A stretch of 64,000 nucleotides of DNA from Shimia haliotis. Its GTDB lineage: Bacteria; Pseudomonadota; Alphaproteobacteria; Rhodobacterales; Rhodobacteraceae. Position numbers and translations under genes: made by a program. The DNA lies in the NCBI RefSeq assembly GCF_900114415.1, contig NZ_FOSZ01000005.1:124001-188000 (forward strand), written 5' to 3'. Of this stretch, positions 18,045-26,775 are shown piece after piece; position 1 is the first letter of the stretch, and each line of letters opens with the position of its first letter. The notes under the pieces are model-generated. The model saw only the letters and a program-made list of their open reading frames with translations, had not been told where the DNA came from and ran no database searches.

Positions 18045-18994
18045 TCAGTGATCACTCCACCCTGCGCGCTCCAATCCGCAAACCAGGTGCGGAACTGAGC
18101 ATATTGTGCCTCGCAATACCGGCGTTGCGCATCCGACAATTCATCGGTTTCCACAAAATGCAGCCGGTATTCTTCCTCGCCGTTCAGAACCAGAAGGTGC
18201 TTGTAGTAAAGCACCAGATCGGTGCCCTCATCAAAGCTCGCCAAAACGCCAAACGCCTCTTCCAGCTCACGCGCACGCAAACGGGCCTCGGCATGCCCCT
18301 GCGCCGCCTTCTGACACAACGCCGCAAGCAAAAGCGCTTCTTTGGGCAACGCGGTGCCGATACCGGTGATTGAGCCGGTGGCACCACAATTGACAAACCC
18401 GTGGTAAACCTCGGTGTCCACGCCAACCATCAAGGTCACGTCGTTGTCGCGGCTGGTGATATGCTCGGCCGCATAGCGCAGGTCGTCCTTGCCGCCAAAT
18501 TCCTTGAAACCGATCAGGTTCGGGTGCTCTGCACGCAAGGCAAAGAACAGGTCCGCCTTGGTCGCAAAGCCGTAAACGGGGCTGTTATAGATGATCGCCG
18601 GCACATCCGGCGCAGCCTCAAGGATGGCCTTGAAGTGGTACTTCTGCGCGGCAGGAGACGCGCCGCGCGACAACACGCGCGGGATCACCATCAAACCCAC
18701 AGCACCGACCTTTTGCGCATGGGCCGCGTGGGCAACAGCCGACTTCGAATTGATCGCGCCCGTGCCGACCACAACCGGCACACCGGCCTCCACCAAGCGC
18801 TCGACCCCCGTCATGCGCTCGGCATCAGACAACAACGGCCAATCGCCCATCGAGCCGCAATAGACCACAGCCGACATTCCTGCCGCGATCATTTCCTGCC
18901 CCTTGCGCACCAGCGCGTCATAGTCCGGTATGCGGTCAGCTGTACAGGGGGTCATCAGCGCCGGCATGGTGCCGGTGAATACGTTTTTCGACAT
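18035..18994 (-). CDS. Pyrroline-4-hydroxy-2-carboxylate deaminase (DHDPS/NAL family)
   Basis: 319 residues from the ATG at 18994, which has GAAGGGAA upstream; a longer frame to 19084 reads into the neighbour. TIM-barrel lyase with the Schiff-base Lys164 (IGFKEFGG) and Tyr136 (IIYNSPVYG). In hydroxyproline clusters this family opens and deaminates the pyrroline made by the D-hydroxyproline dehydrogenase, giving 2-oxoglutarate semialdehyde. Its place between the transporter ATPase and the epimerase fits. Dihydrodipicolinate synthase itself is unlikely given the context and the CGSMGDWPLL segment in place of the usual GTTGE motif. Confidence 0.88.
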   Translation of the reverse strand: MSKNVFTGTMPALMTPCTADRIPDYDALVRKGQEMIAAGMSAVVYCGSMGDWPLLSDAERMTGVERLVEAGVPVVVGTGAINSKSAVAHAAHAQKVGAVGLMVIPRVLSRGASPAAQKYHFKAILEAAPDVPAIIYNSPVYGFATKADLFFALRAEHPNLIGFKEFGGKDDLRYAAEHITSRDNDVTLMVGVDTEVYHGFVNCGATGSITGIGTALPKEALLLAALCQKAAQGHAEARLRARELEEAFGVLASFDEGTDLVLYYKHLLVLNGEEEYRLHFVETDELSDAQRRYCEAQYAQFRTWFADWSAQGGVITECM

Positions 18995-19031
18995 GGGGAT
19001 TCCCTTCTTCAATGTCGGAATGGCCGCGCGA

Positions 19032-19754
19032 TCAGCGCACGTTGGCCAAGAATTTGCGGGTGTGTTCGGATTGTGCGTCGCCAAAAATCTGCGCCGGCGG
19101 GCCGATCTCTTCCATCACGCCCTGATGAAAGAACGCCACGCGGTCGCTCACGTCGCGGGCAAAGCCCATCTCGTGAGTGACGCAGATCATGGTCATGCCT
19201 TCTTCGGCCAGCATGCGCATGGTCTCAAGCACCTCACCCACCAGTTCAGGGTCAAGCGCCGATGTCGCCTCGTCAAACAGCATGTATTCCGGCTCCATCG
19301 CCAGCGCGCGGGCGATGGCAAGACGCTGTTGCTGCCCGCCTGAAAGCGCCGACGGGTAAACGTCGAGCTTTTCGCCCAACCCCACATGCTTCAGTTGCTG
19401 CGCCGCAATCTCGCGAGCTTCCGCCTTGGACTTGCCTTTGACGATCTTGGGGGCCAGCGCAACGTTTTCCAACGCGGTCAAATGCGGGAAACTGTTCCAT
19501 TGCTGGAACACCATACCAAGCTGCTGGCGCAGTTTGTTGATGTCGGTGCCTTTGGCGTGAACATCGGTGCCGTCGACCTCGACGCTGCCTTGCTGGATCG
19601 GTTCCAACCCGTTGATGCAATAAAGCAGCGTGGATTTGCCGGAGCCTGACGCCCCGATGACCGAGAGCACTTCGCCCTTGTCAACGTCCAGGTCGATGCC
19701 TTTGAGAACGTGCAGGGTGCCAAAATATTTGTGGAGATCACGGATCTGGATCAT
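19032..19754 (-). CDS. Amino-acid ABC transporter ATPase
   Basis: 240 residues from the ATG at 19754, which overlaps the permease stop as ATGA. Walker A is GASGSGKST (34-42), the signature LSGGQQQR and Walker B LFDEATSALDPE are intact. It belongs to the polar amino acid (GlnQ/HisP) group. It forms a four-gene importer with the two permeases and the binding protein upstream. Substrate is inferred to be hydroxyproline from the operon. Confidence 0.92.
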   Translation of the reverse strand: MIQIRDLHKYFGTLHVLKGIDLDVDKGEVLSVIGASGSGKSTLLYCINGLEPIQQGSVEVDGTDVHAKGTDINKLRQQLGMVFQQWNSFPHLTALENVALAPKIVKGKSKAEAREIAAQQLKHVGLGEKLDVYPSALSGGQQQRLAIARALAMEPEYMLFDEATSALDPELVGEVLETMRMLAEEGMTMICVTHEMGFARDVSDRVAFFHQGVMEEIGPPAQIFGDAQSEHTRKFLANVR

Positions 19755-20413
19755 TGGGCCCACCTTTTTTCAAGTGACGCGGCATAGCGCGAAATCGGAT
19801 AGGACAGCGCGAAATAGAACGCGCCGGCGATAGACAGGATCAGGAAAGGTTCCTGTGTGCGGGTGATCAGGATCTGGCTGGCCTTGAGCAATTCGACGTA
19901 GCCCAGCACCGACACCAGCGCGCTGTCTTTCATCACGCCAAGCGCCACCCCGACCCAGGCCGGGAACACAGCCCGCCCACCGATCGGCAGCACCACATGG
20001 CGCAGGTCCTGCCAGTAGCTCATGCCAAGGCTGCGCGCCGCGCGGCGCATCGGTGTGCCCACCGCTTCGATCCCGCCACGGGCCACGTTGGCCACCAAGG
20101 CAGCGGTGTAAATCGTGAGGATCACCACACCGGAGGCAAAGGGATCAAGGTTCAGGCCGACGATGGGCGCAAAGTTGTAAAACAGCACAAGCTGAATGAT
20201 CAAAGGCACAGAGCGGAAGATATCCAGCACCGGCGCAACGGTCAGCGCCGCCGCCCATTTGCCCTCAAACAAAATCCAGCCAAAAAATACTCCCAGCACC
20301 GTCCCGATACTGATGGACAAAACCGAAATCCAAAGCGTGCGCAAAGCGGCTTCGCCAAGGAACAGCAGGTCGTTAGGAGTAAAGCCGCTGAAGAAGCTGA
20401 TAGTAGGTTCCAT
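19751..20413 (-). CDS. Amino-acid ABC transporter permease
   Basis: 220 residues, HisM/GlnP type with about five membrane helices. The ATPase-coupling (EAA-like) loop is present around GIEAVGTPMRRAARSLGMSYWQ. It is encoded between the second permease and the ATPase. With the other permease it should form the heterodimeric channel of the importer. Confidence 0.9.
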   Translation of the reverse strand: MEPTISFFSGFTPNDLLFLGEAALRTLWISVLSISIGTVLGVFFGWILFEGKWAAALTVAPVLDIFRSVPLIIQLVLFYNFAPIVGLNLDPFASGVVILTIYTAALVANVARGGIEAVGTPMRRAARSLGMSYWQDLRHVVLPIGGRAVFPAWVGVALGVMKDSALVSVLGYVELLKASQILITRTQEPFLILSIAGAFYFALSYPISRYAASLEKRWAQ

Positions 20414-20423
20414 TGGCGACTCC

Positions 20424-21089
20424 TCAGTACCGGAAGAGGCGCGACGCCAGCAGGCGTGACCCCAGAAGGATGATTTTCACAATCACGTAGTAGATCACTG
20501 CGGTGACGGCGAAATATTCAAAGATGCGGAAAGTACGGGAGGCAAAAAACTGGGTCTCCCCCGACAGTTCCCGAAAGCCGACCAGCATGCCAAGCGACGA
20601 CATAAGAACAGCCCAGACCATCTGGTTGGTGATCGGGTGGTAAACAATGCGCAGCACCTGCGGGATCACGATGCGGGTATACGCCTGCCATGCGGTCATG
20701 CCCAACGAACGCGAGGCTCGCAGCTGCGTATCCGGCACCGCCTGAAAACCGCCGCGAAAGTTCTCCGCCAGATACCCTGCGCAGTTAAACGTCAGTCCGG
20801 TGAGAACGATCATATACGGCGACAGGTGCAGGCCGAATGCCCCAAGGCCAAAGCCAAAGAAAAACAACTGAAACAGCGCAGGCGTGTTGCGCGCCAATTC
20901 AACCCAGCAGCTTGCCAACCAGCGCAGCGGCCCCCGCATATGCAGACGGATCAAAGCCAGCCCCAAACCGATCACGATCCCCAGGATCATCGCCAGCACC
21001 GCCACCTGAAGCGTCAAAAGCGCCGCCTCAAGCAAATCGGGCAGGTTCTTCATGACCGGCCGCCAGTGGAAATTATAGTCAAACATCAT
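20424..21089 (-). CDS. Amino-acid ABC transporter permease
   Basis: 221 residues, HisQ/GlnP type. The EAA-like coupling loop GFQAVPDTQLRASRSLGMTAWQAY lies in the C-terminal half, and five hydrophobic segments are visible. The ATG at 21089 is followed by a second in-frame ATG; either could be used. The next permease gene starts 10 bp downstream. Confidence 0.9.
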   Translation of the reverse strand: MMFDYNFHWRPVMKNLPDLLEAALLTLQVAVLAMILGIVIGLGLALIRLHMRGPLRWLASCWVELARNTPALFQLFFFGFGLGAFGLHLSPYMIVLTGLTFNCAGYLAENFRGGFQAVPDTQLRASRSLGMTAWQAYTRIVIPQVLRIVYHPITNQMVWAVLMSSLGMLVGFRELSGETQFFASRTFRIFEYFAVTAVIYYVIVKIILLGSRLLASRLFRY

Positions 21090-21146
21090 GAAACCTCATG
21101 ACCCCCGCCGCCCATGTCCGGCGAGGGTCGTCGTGGATGGTTTGCG

Positions 21147-21947
21147 TCAGTACATCACGCCAGGAATGCGCAGCTCAGGCGCGTCGCCGCCCACGTATTT
21201 GCCCCACAGCTCGCCATAGCGACCCGAACGCACCTGATGGGTGACGAACAGGTTGAGATAGTTTAGCCACGTCACGTCTTCACGCTTGCCCACAACCGAG
21301 GTGTAGTCCGTGGTCCACGGCATGCGCGGGCCAGCCAGCACGCTGTCGTACTGCTGGGTGATCGGCAGAACAGCGGTGTTGGTGGTGATGCCGATGTCGG
21401 CTTTGCCCTGCGCCACAGCGAGGAAAACCTCGTTTTCAGACTGATAGCCCTGATACAGGTTCTCTTCGCCCCATTCGGCAGCAATCTTCAGCCATTCCTG
21501 CTCGGGCACGGTGCCGATCGCTGCCGCCACGCGCTTGCCGCGGATGTCCTCAAAAGAGGAAATGCCGCTGTCGGCGTTCACGACGCCCTGCGCATAATAG
21601 ATTGCGTAAGGAATGGTGAAACCAACGGTGCGGGCACGCGCAAGGCTGTCGGACGTCGCACCAAAAACCACATCGGCACGCCCTGTAACGATCACCGGCA
21701 GACGCTCGGCCCAAGTGACCGGCAGCACCTCAGCATCCACTTCCAGAGCGGCGGCGAGGTCGTTGCAGTATTCCACGTCAAAACCGGCCGGTTCGTTGTT
21801 GGCGTCGCGATAGCCAATTGGCGGGAAATCCAAAACCACACCACAACGCAGTGTGCCGCGATCCACGACATCGTCCAGAGTGTCTGCAACGCCCACGGTG
21901 GCGGAGGCTGCCATAAACGCCGCGACGGCGGCAAATTTCTTAAACAT
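21147..21947 (-). CDS. Amino-acid ABC transporter substrate-binding protein
   Basis: 266 residues from the ATG at 21947, behind GGGAGAGAG; the frame is open further upstream into the operator region, which I do not regard as coding. A signal peptide of about 21 residues ends after VGVA. The mature part begins with the family 3 binding-protein signature (RGTLRCGVVLDFPPIGYRD, GFDVEYCNDLAAAL). First gene of the island, directly behind a GntR-type operator candidate. The ligand is probably a hydroxyproline, inferred from the downstream enzymes. Confidence 0.92.
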   Translation of the reverse strand: MFKKFAAVAAFMAASATVGVADTLDDVVDRGTLRCGVVLDFPPIGYRDANNEPAGFDVEYCNDLAAALEVDAEVLPVTWAERLPVIVTGRADVVFGATSDSLARARTVGFTIPYAIYYAQGVVNADSGISSFEDIRGKRVAAAIGTVPEQEWLKIAAEWGEENLYQGYQSENEVFLAVAQGKADIGITTNTAVLPITQQYDSVLAGPRMPWTTDYTSVVGKREDVTWLNYLNLFVTHQVRSGRYGELWGKYVGGDAPELRIPGVMY

Positions 21948-22289
21948 TTCTCTCTCCCTGTTTGGATGCCAAACTGCATACAGGATATTGTATCCAATAT
22001 ACAAGTGTATTCGAGATCAATATTCCGTCTTCGGAAATAGACGAATAATTTCAGGACATTAGGCTCTAAAGACGCCCCGCATGCTCTCCGCCAAATCGCA
22101 GAAACACAGACCAAATCATCGATCCGACCGGTCAGATTGGGCGCCACCGCAAAGACCAACAGGCACATCCCCGAGCACTGCGTCACCCCATCCGCGGATC
22201 ACACAGGCCGACCGGCCTTCACAAGCACAACTCTTCTGAGACGCTCCCGCCTACCGGTGCGCCGAAACTCATTTTCGATAAGCTAATTA
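21948..22289. other. Intergenic control region of the hydroxyproline operon
   Basis: 342 bp without a gene between the binding-protein start and the end of the complex I subunit gene. The first 100 bp next to the transporter are AT-rich and carry the TTGTAT/ATACAA repeat, so this is where the island promoter should be. The remainder is GC-rich and shows no ORF, tRNA or terminator that I can recognise. Confidence 0.6.
21988..22004. promoter_or_regulatory. Candidate GntR/FadR-type operator of the hydroxyproline operon
   Basis: Perfect inverted repeat TTGTAT-CCAAT-ATACAA, overlapping a second palindrome GGATA-TTG-TATCC at 21983-21995. It ends 41 bp upstream of the binding-protein start. The half-site resembles those bound by FCD-type GntR regulators; the GntR gene of this operon is the likely binder. 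Confidence 0.6.
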
Positions 22290-22601
22290 TTAGTGGGTCC
22301 AGGGACCACGCCGATTGGTGGCGAAGTTCTCACCATAGCCACCTTGACGGATGTTGGCTTTGCGCTTTTGCGGCTCGCTGACCTGCGCGTCGATCCCATG
22401 CTCTTGGGCATAAGCCAACGCGGCCTCTTTGCTGTCAAACCGAAGCCGCACCTGGCTCTGCGTATCGCCAGAGCCGGTCCACCCCATCAACGGATCAATT
22501 TCACGCGCCTCCGACGGGCCGTATTCCAAAATCCAGTCCTTGGTTTTCGCAACACCAGACGACATCGCGGTGCGGGCGGGCTGATAGATACGCGCAATCA
22601 T
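22290..22601 (-). CDS. NDUFS4-like (ETC complex I) accessory subunit
   Basis: 103 residues from the ATG at 22601, with AAGGAG at the right distance; the frame stays open upstream but reads as non-coding. [23 protein letters not shown] and [17 protein letters not shown] are hallmarks of the alphaproteobacterial homologue of the mitochondrial 18-kDa subunit NDUFS4, which stabilises the NADH-oxidising arm of complex I. The C-terminal RRGPWTH is also typical of the family. It stands alone here, far from a nuo operon, as is common in this order. Confidence 0.9.
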   Translation of the reverse strand: MIARIYQPARTAMSSGVAKTKDWILEYGPSEAREIDPLMGWTGSGDTQSQVRLRFDSKEAALAYAQEHGIDAQVSEPQKRKANIRQGGYGENFATNRRGPWTH

Positions 22602-23116
22602 TGGCAAACTCCTTGGCTGCCCCGCTTTATCACGGATTCCCTGCCACCGGGCAAGAGCCGAGTTGCCGCAACCGGCCACAGATCGAACACAAACGAGGGG
22701 ATGGCTTGCAAGCAGCCTGTCGTAGCGGACCGACCACGGGGAGCGAGGGGTGTAATGTGGTGTACCGGAACAACGAAACCGGCTGCTTGCTAACAATGAG
22801 CTTACGGGCCACAAGCATTATTTGGCAAGTGCAACATGAACTTTATTTCACAAAACACAGGAATATTGTTCTGAAATTACCCTAAAGAGGGTCGTTTCCT
22901 ACCAATATGTCTCTGAGAACCCACAAGACGCCCCGTCACATTCCCCATATCCGAGAAATTCGCCTTCTTCGCATCACAGGATTTTCCGCACCCGCAAACA
23001 TGAATTCGCCGCTCCGCAGCATAACCCGAGCCTGTTTTCATCCGCCGCGCCCCGTTTCCCCTTGAACAAGAACAAAAAGAGATCAAACTATACCGCAGAC
23101 CAAAAGGATTCTGCGT
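22602..23116. other. 515-bp gap upstream of uvrB
   Basis: No ORF of credible composition, no tRNA and no rRNA is visible. The first 200 bp hold a long-range 10-bp inverted repeat (listed separately). The section from about 22815 to 22880 is AT-rich compared with its surroundings. The last 100 bp should contain the uvrB promoter. A pair of GAAC motifs at 23064 and 23070 does not have LexA spacing. Confidence 0.5.
22708..22790. repeat. Long-range perfect 10-bp inverted repeat, possible structured RNA
   Basis: GCAAGCAGCC at 22708-22717 pairs perfectly with GGCTGCTTGC at 22781-22790, enclosing 63 bases with few internal pairs that I can see. An RNA of about 83 nt with closed ends could be made from either strand. 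I recognise no known RNA family: it lacks the SRP RNA core, tmRNA ends and a tRNA T-loop. Confidence 0.35.
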
Positions 23117-25306
23117 ATGTCCCGATCTGTTGAGGCCCCGCTCCTAAGCGCCACACCGGCTGATCCGAAATCCCGCCCCAAGCTTGAAGGCGGGCGGCGC
23201 ATCGTTATGCATACCGAATTCGAACCCGCTGGAGATCAGCCCACCGCCATTGCCGAACTCACCGCAGGCGTGAACGAGGGCGAGCGCAATCAGGTCCTTC
23301 TTGGCGCGACCGGCACCGGCAAGACCTTTACGATGGCCAAGATCATCGAGGAAACCCAACGCCCCGCGATCATTCTGGCCCCCAACAAAACCCTCGCCGC
23401 CCAGCTTTATGGCGAGATGAAGGGCTTCTTTCCTGAAAACTCGGTCGAATATTTCGTCAGCTTCTATGACTACTATCAACCCGAAGCCTACGTGGCGCGC
23501 TCTGACACCTACATAGAAAAAGAAAGCCAAATCAACGAACAGATCGACCGCATGCGCCACTCCGCAACGCGGTCTTTGCTGGAACGCGATGACGTGATCA
23601 TCGTCGCGTCTGTGTCCTGCATCTACGGCATCGGCTCGGTGGAAACCTACTCCGCCATGACGCTCGATCTCAAAGCAGGCGGCGAATATGACCAACGCGC
23701 GGTGATCGCCGACCTTGTCGCCCTGCAATACCGCCGCAATGACCAAGCCTTTCAACGCGGCTCCTTCCGCGTGCGCGGCGACAGCTTAGAGATCTTCCCC
23801 GCCCACCTCGAGGACCGCGCGTGGAAGCTTTCCTTCTTTGGCGAAGAACTGGAAGCGATCACCGAATTTGACCCGCTCACCGGCGAACGCACCGACACCT
23901 ATGACCAAATCCGCGTCTACGCCAACAGCCACTATGTCACGCCGAAACCAACGCTAAACCAAGCCATTGTCGAGATCAAAAAGGAACTGCGCCAACGGCT
24001 CGATCAACTGGTCGACGAAGGCAAACTGCTGGAGGCGCAACGCCTTGAGCAGCGCACGCAGTTCGACCTTGAGATGCTGGAGGCTCAGGGCTTCTGCAAC
24101 GGCATCGAAAACTACTCCCGTTACCTGACGGGTCGCGCCCCTGGTGAGCCGCCCCCCACCCTTTTTGAGTTCATCCCCGACAACGCCATCGTCTTTGCCG
24201 ATGAATCCCACGTGTCTGTGCCACAAATCGGCGGCATGTACCGTGGCGACTACCGCCGCAAATTCACACTGGCCGAACACGGCTTCCGTCTGCCCTCCTG
24301 CATGGACAACCGTCCGCTGAAGTTTGAGGAATGGGACGCCATGCGCCCGCAATCGGTCTTTGTCTCCGCCACCCCGTCGGCGTGGGAACTCGACCAATCC
24401 GGCGGCGTTTTTGCCGAACAGATCATCCGCCCCACCGGCCTGCTTGATCCGCAAATCGAAATCCGCCCAGTGGAAATGCAGGTCGACGACCTACTCGACG
24501 AAATCCGCAAAGTGTCGGCTGACGGCTTCCGCACCCTCGTGACAACCCTCACCAAACGTATGGCCGAGGATCTCACCGAATACCTGCACGAACAGGGCAT
24601 CAAAGTGCGCTACATGCACTCCGACATCGACACGCTCGAGCGCATCGAAATCCTGCGCGACCTTCGCCTTGGCGCCTTTGACGTGCTGATCGGCATCAAC
24701 CTATTGCGCGAAGGCCTCGACATCCCCGAATGTGGTCTGGTCGCCATTCTGGACGCCGACAAAGAAGGCTTCCTGCGCTCCGAAACAAGCCTCGTGCAAA
24801 CCATCGGCCGCGCCGCGCGCAACGCCGAAGGCCGCGTCATCATGTATGCCGACAGGATCACCGGCTCAATGGAGCGCGCGATTGGCGAAACCGACCGCCG
24901 CCGCGCCAAGCAAGAAGCCTACAACGTTGAGCACGGCATCACGCCTGCGACCGTGAAAAAGAACGTCGAGGACGTGCTGGCGGGGCTCTACCAAGGCGAC
25001 ACCGACCAATCCCGCGTCACCGCCAAGATCGACAACCCGCTGCACGGCGGCAATCTGGAGGCCGTGCTGGACGGCCTGCGCGACGACATGCGCAAGGCGG
25101 CAGAGAATTTGGAGTTCGAAGAAGCCGCCCGCCTGCGCGACGAGGTCAAACGTCTGGAGGCCGTGGACTTGGCCGTCGCCGACGACCCAATGGCACGGCA
25201 ATACGCGGTGGAAGCGGCGGCAGAGAAAGCGGTCAATTCACGCGGCCGCTCAACGGCTGGGCGGGCTGGGCAGCGTGGCGGGAATGTGAAACGGCGGGGG
25301 CGGTAG
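23117..25306 (+). CDS. uvrB: Excinuclease ABC subunit B
   Basis: 729 residues. Helicase-like damage verification subunit of nucleotide excision repair; loads onto DNA with UvrA and recruits UvrC. Walker A is GATGTGKT (63-70). The beta-hairpin region with [14 protein letters not shown] sequence ([13 protein letters not shown]) follows, then the DEAH-like FADESHVS, helicase motifs V/VI ([13 protein letters not shown] and QTIGRAARN), and the C-terminal UVR motif (about 650-690) that binds UvrC. A Lys/Arg/Gly-rich tail of about 40 residues ends the protein. The N-terminus is about 30 residues longer than in E. coli, as usual for the group. No convincing SOS box was seen upstream. Confidence 0.98.
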   Translation: MSRSVEAPLLSATPADPKSRPKLEGGRRIVMHTEFEPAGDQPTAIAELTAGVNEGERNQVLLGATGTGKTFTMAKIIEETQRPAIILAPNKTLAAQLYGEMKGFFPENSVEYFVSFYDYYQPEAYVARSDTYIEKESQINEQIDRMRHSATRSLLERDDVIIVASVSCIYGIGSVETYSAMTLDLKAGGEYDQRAVIADLVALQYRRNDQAFQRGSFRVRGDSLEIFPAHLEDRAWKLSFFGEELEAITEFDPLTGERTDTYDQIRVYANSHYVTPKPTLNQAIVEIKKELRQRLDQLVDEGKLLEAQRLEQRTQFDLEMLEAQGFCNGIENYSRYLTGRAPGEPPPTLFEFIPDNAIVFADESHVSVPQIGGMYRGDYRRKFTLAEHGFRLPSCMDNRPLKFEEWDAMRPQSVFVSATPSAWELDQSGGVFAEQIIRPTGLLDPQIEIRPVEMQVDDLLDEIRKVSADGFRTLVTTLTKRMAEDLTEYLHEQGIKVRYMHSDIDTLERIEILRDLRLGAFDVLIGINLLREGLDIPECGLVAILDADKEGFLRSETSLVQTIGRAARNAEGRVIMYADRITGSMERAIGETDRRRAKQEAYNVEHGITPATVKKNVEDVLAGLYQGDTDQSRVTAKIDNPLHGGNLEAVLDGLRDDMRKAAENLEFEEAARLRDEVKRLEAVDLAVADDPMARQYAVEAAAEKAVNSRGRSTAGRAGQRGGNVKRRGR

Positions 25307-25425
25307 CTCCCAACGCCTAACCAAAGGGCTAGCGCCGGACCAGGGGCGGTGCCTTAAACGCCGAAAATTTGGTGCTGGCCGTCCTACGTGTTCCTTTCGC
25401 TTTATCTACGCCGTCGCGTCCGACC

Positions 25426-25495
25426 TAGGGAGGAAGCGAACGCGCCCTCCCGTGGGGGAGGTCGGGCGCGGCATGATGCGAAGCATCATGCTTTT
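25426..25495 (+). repeat. Bipartite palindromic (REP-like) element downstream of uvrB
   Basis: Hairpin 1 has arms GCGCCC-TCCC and GGGA-GG-TC-GGGCGC around GTGG, preceded by GGGAGGAAGCGAA. Hairpin 2 is a perfect 9-bp stem GCATGATGC-GAA-GCATCATGC followed by TTTT. A second copy of hairpin 1, with a differently sequenced hairpin 2 also followed by TTTT, lies inside rsmE (50275-50346, other strand). The TCCC/GGGA pairing here is GCCC/GGGC there, a compensatory change. Confidence 0.75.
25471..25495 (+). terminator. Possible intrinsic terminator within the palindromic element
   Basis: The 9-bp perfect hairpin with a GAA loop and TTTT tail could end transcription from uvrB 165 bp upstream. The tail is short, so efficiency is uncertain. 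Confidence 0.45.
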
Positions 25496-25546
25496 GTGAT
25501 CTCCCCCATATCGACACACCCCACCGCGCCAGCCTACCCTCCCCCC

Positions 25547-25978
25547 ATGCGCACCCTCCTCATCCCCCTCCTCCTCTTCACCTCCCCCGCCGCCGCGTGG
25601 GAGGCCACCGTCGCCGACATCTGCACCCTCACCCATGAGACCGACACCGCGCATATCCATCTGACCTACGACCCCACGAAGCCCCTCTACACCCTCTCGA
25701 TCACCCGCAAGGGCGCGCCTTGGCCGGATGATCCATGGTTCGCCATCCGTTTTGTCGGCCCCAATGAGATCACCATCTCCACCGACAAACACGCGCTCTC
25801 TGACGGCGGCCAGACCCTCAACGTGGCCGACAGCGGTTTCTCCAACGTGCTGGACGGGCTGCAATTCAACGCCATGGCGCTCGCGGGCACTCAAAACGAC
25901 GGCGAGGCCATCGACCTCACCGGCGCCGCGCCGGAGGTGGCCAAATTCCGCGACTGCACCGCCGCGCATCTATCTTGA
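25547..25978 (+). CDS. Hypothetical exported protein
   Basis: 143 residues from the ATG at 25547; the open frame further upstream overlaps the palindromic element and is not credible. A signal peptide of about 18 residues ends at TSPAAA, followed by WEATVADICTLTHET. Cysteines near both ends of the mature part (DIC and FRDC) could form a disulfide. I do not recognise a family. It lies between uvrB and a pyridoxamine-oxidase-fold gene with 295 bp to the latter, so it is probably its own unit. Confidence 0.7.
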   Translation: MRTLLIPLLLFTSPAAAWEATVADICTLTHETDTAHIHLTYDPTKPLYTLSITRKGAPWPDDPWFAIRFVGPNEITISTDKHALSDGGQTLNVADSGFSNVLDGLQFNAMALAGTQNDGEAIDLTGAAPEVAKFRDCTAAHLS

Positions 25979-26273
25979 ACTCGGCACCGCCGGACATTCA
26001 CCCCCGCCACTCAATCCCGACAAATACAGTCAATATTTTGTTTTTAAACAATTTTCTTCGCGCCACCATTGACCCGCCTCACGACTCGCGATATCCATGC
26101 CTCAAGACAGAGCAAGCCAGACCGGCATCCAGCTCCGCAGCACGCCAGCCAGCAAGGCACCCGCCCAGCTCGCCCGCCAGCCACGCAGCAAGACAGTCCG
26201 GATCCAGCCAGCCATCAAAGCGGTGCCCTCGAGCGCCGCTTTTCTTTTTCTCCACAGATGGCACACTGCGCTC

Positions 26274-26774
26274 ATGACCGACAAAGACCCTGTTCAGCCC
26301 ACAGACGATGAGGCCCGCGCTCTGGCCAGATCGCTTTTGCACGATGCCACTTTTGGGGCATTGGCGGTGATCGACGCGGCCACCGGCGCGCCCTCTGTGA
26401 CCCGCATCGCGATAGGCACCGATCCGACGGGCGCCCCCGTGACCCTGATCTCGCGCCTCGCCACGCACCACACCGCGCTCACGGCGGACAATCGCTGCGC
26501 ACTCCTGCTTGGCGAACCCGGACCCAAAGGGGATCCTCTGACCCATCCGCGCATGACCTTGCATTGCACCGCCGAGTTTGTCGCCTCAGGCACCGAAGCC
26601 CACGCCGCACTCAGGGCGCACTACCTCGCAAGCCGCCCAAAATCGAAGCTCTACATCGACTTCCCCGATTTTACGTTTTTGCGCTTCACGATCACCGGCG
26701 GACTGCTCAACGGAGGCTTTGGCCGCGCATTTCGTCTTGCCCCTGCCGATCTGGTGGCAGCGCTGACAGGCTAA
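26274..26774 (+). CDS. Pyridoxamine 5'-phosphate oxidase-fold protein (HugZ-like)
   Basis: 166 residues from the ATG at 26274. Split-barrel flavin-binding fold: ATFGALAVIDAATGAPSVTRIAI, then LISRLATHHTALTADNRCALLLGEPG, are the dimer and FMN-site strands of the family. Related proteins bind FMN or F420, or, as in HugZ, degrade haem. This one lacks the C-terminal domain of full-length HugZ, so a haem role is uncertain. It converges head-on with the following gene, the two stop codons being one base apart. The 295 bp before it are C-rich with many CCAGC words and hold no credible gene. Confidence 0.75.
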   Translation: MTDKDPVQPTDDEARALARSLLHDATFGALAVIDAATGAPSVTRIAIGTDPTGAPVTLISRLATHHTALTADNRCALLLGEPGPKGDPLTHPRMTLHCTAEFVASGTEAHAALRAHYLASRPKSKLYIDFPDFTFLRFTITGGLLNGGFGRAFRLAPADLVAALTG

Positions 26775-26775
26775 G

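Noticed and set aside
22602..22860. tRNA, SRP RNA or tmRNA in the gap before uvrB
   Set aside because: No T-loop GTTCGA core, no SRP GGAAGGAAGCAGCC block and no tmRNA ends were found on either strand.
23064..23087. GAAC pair and GATC before uvrB as a LexA/SOS box
   Set aside because: Alphaproteobacterial boxes need GTTC-N7-GTTC or GTTC-N7-GATC on one strand. Here GAAC-N2-GAAC and GAAC-N7-GATC do not match either orientation.
26060..26273. Upstream extension of the pyridoxamine-oxidase-fold gene to 26097
   Set aside because: The extra residues come from a C-rich, CCAGC-repetitive stretch with no similarity to the family; the domain starts at 26274.
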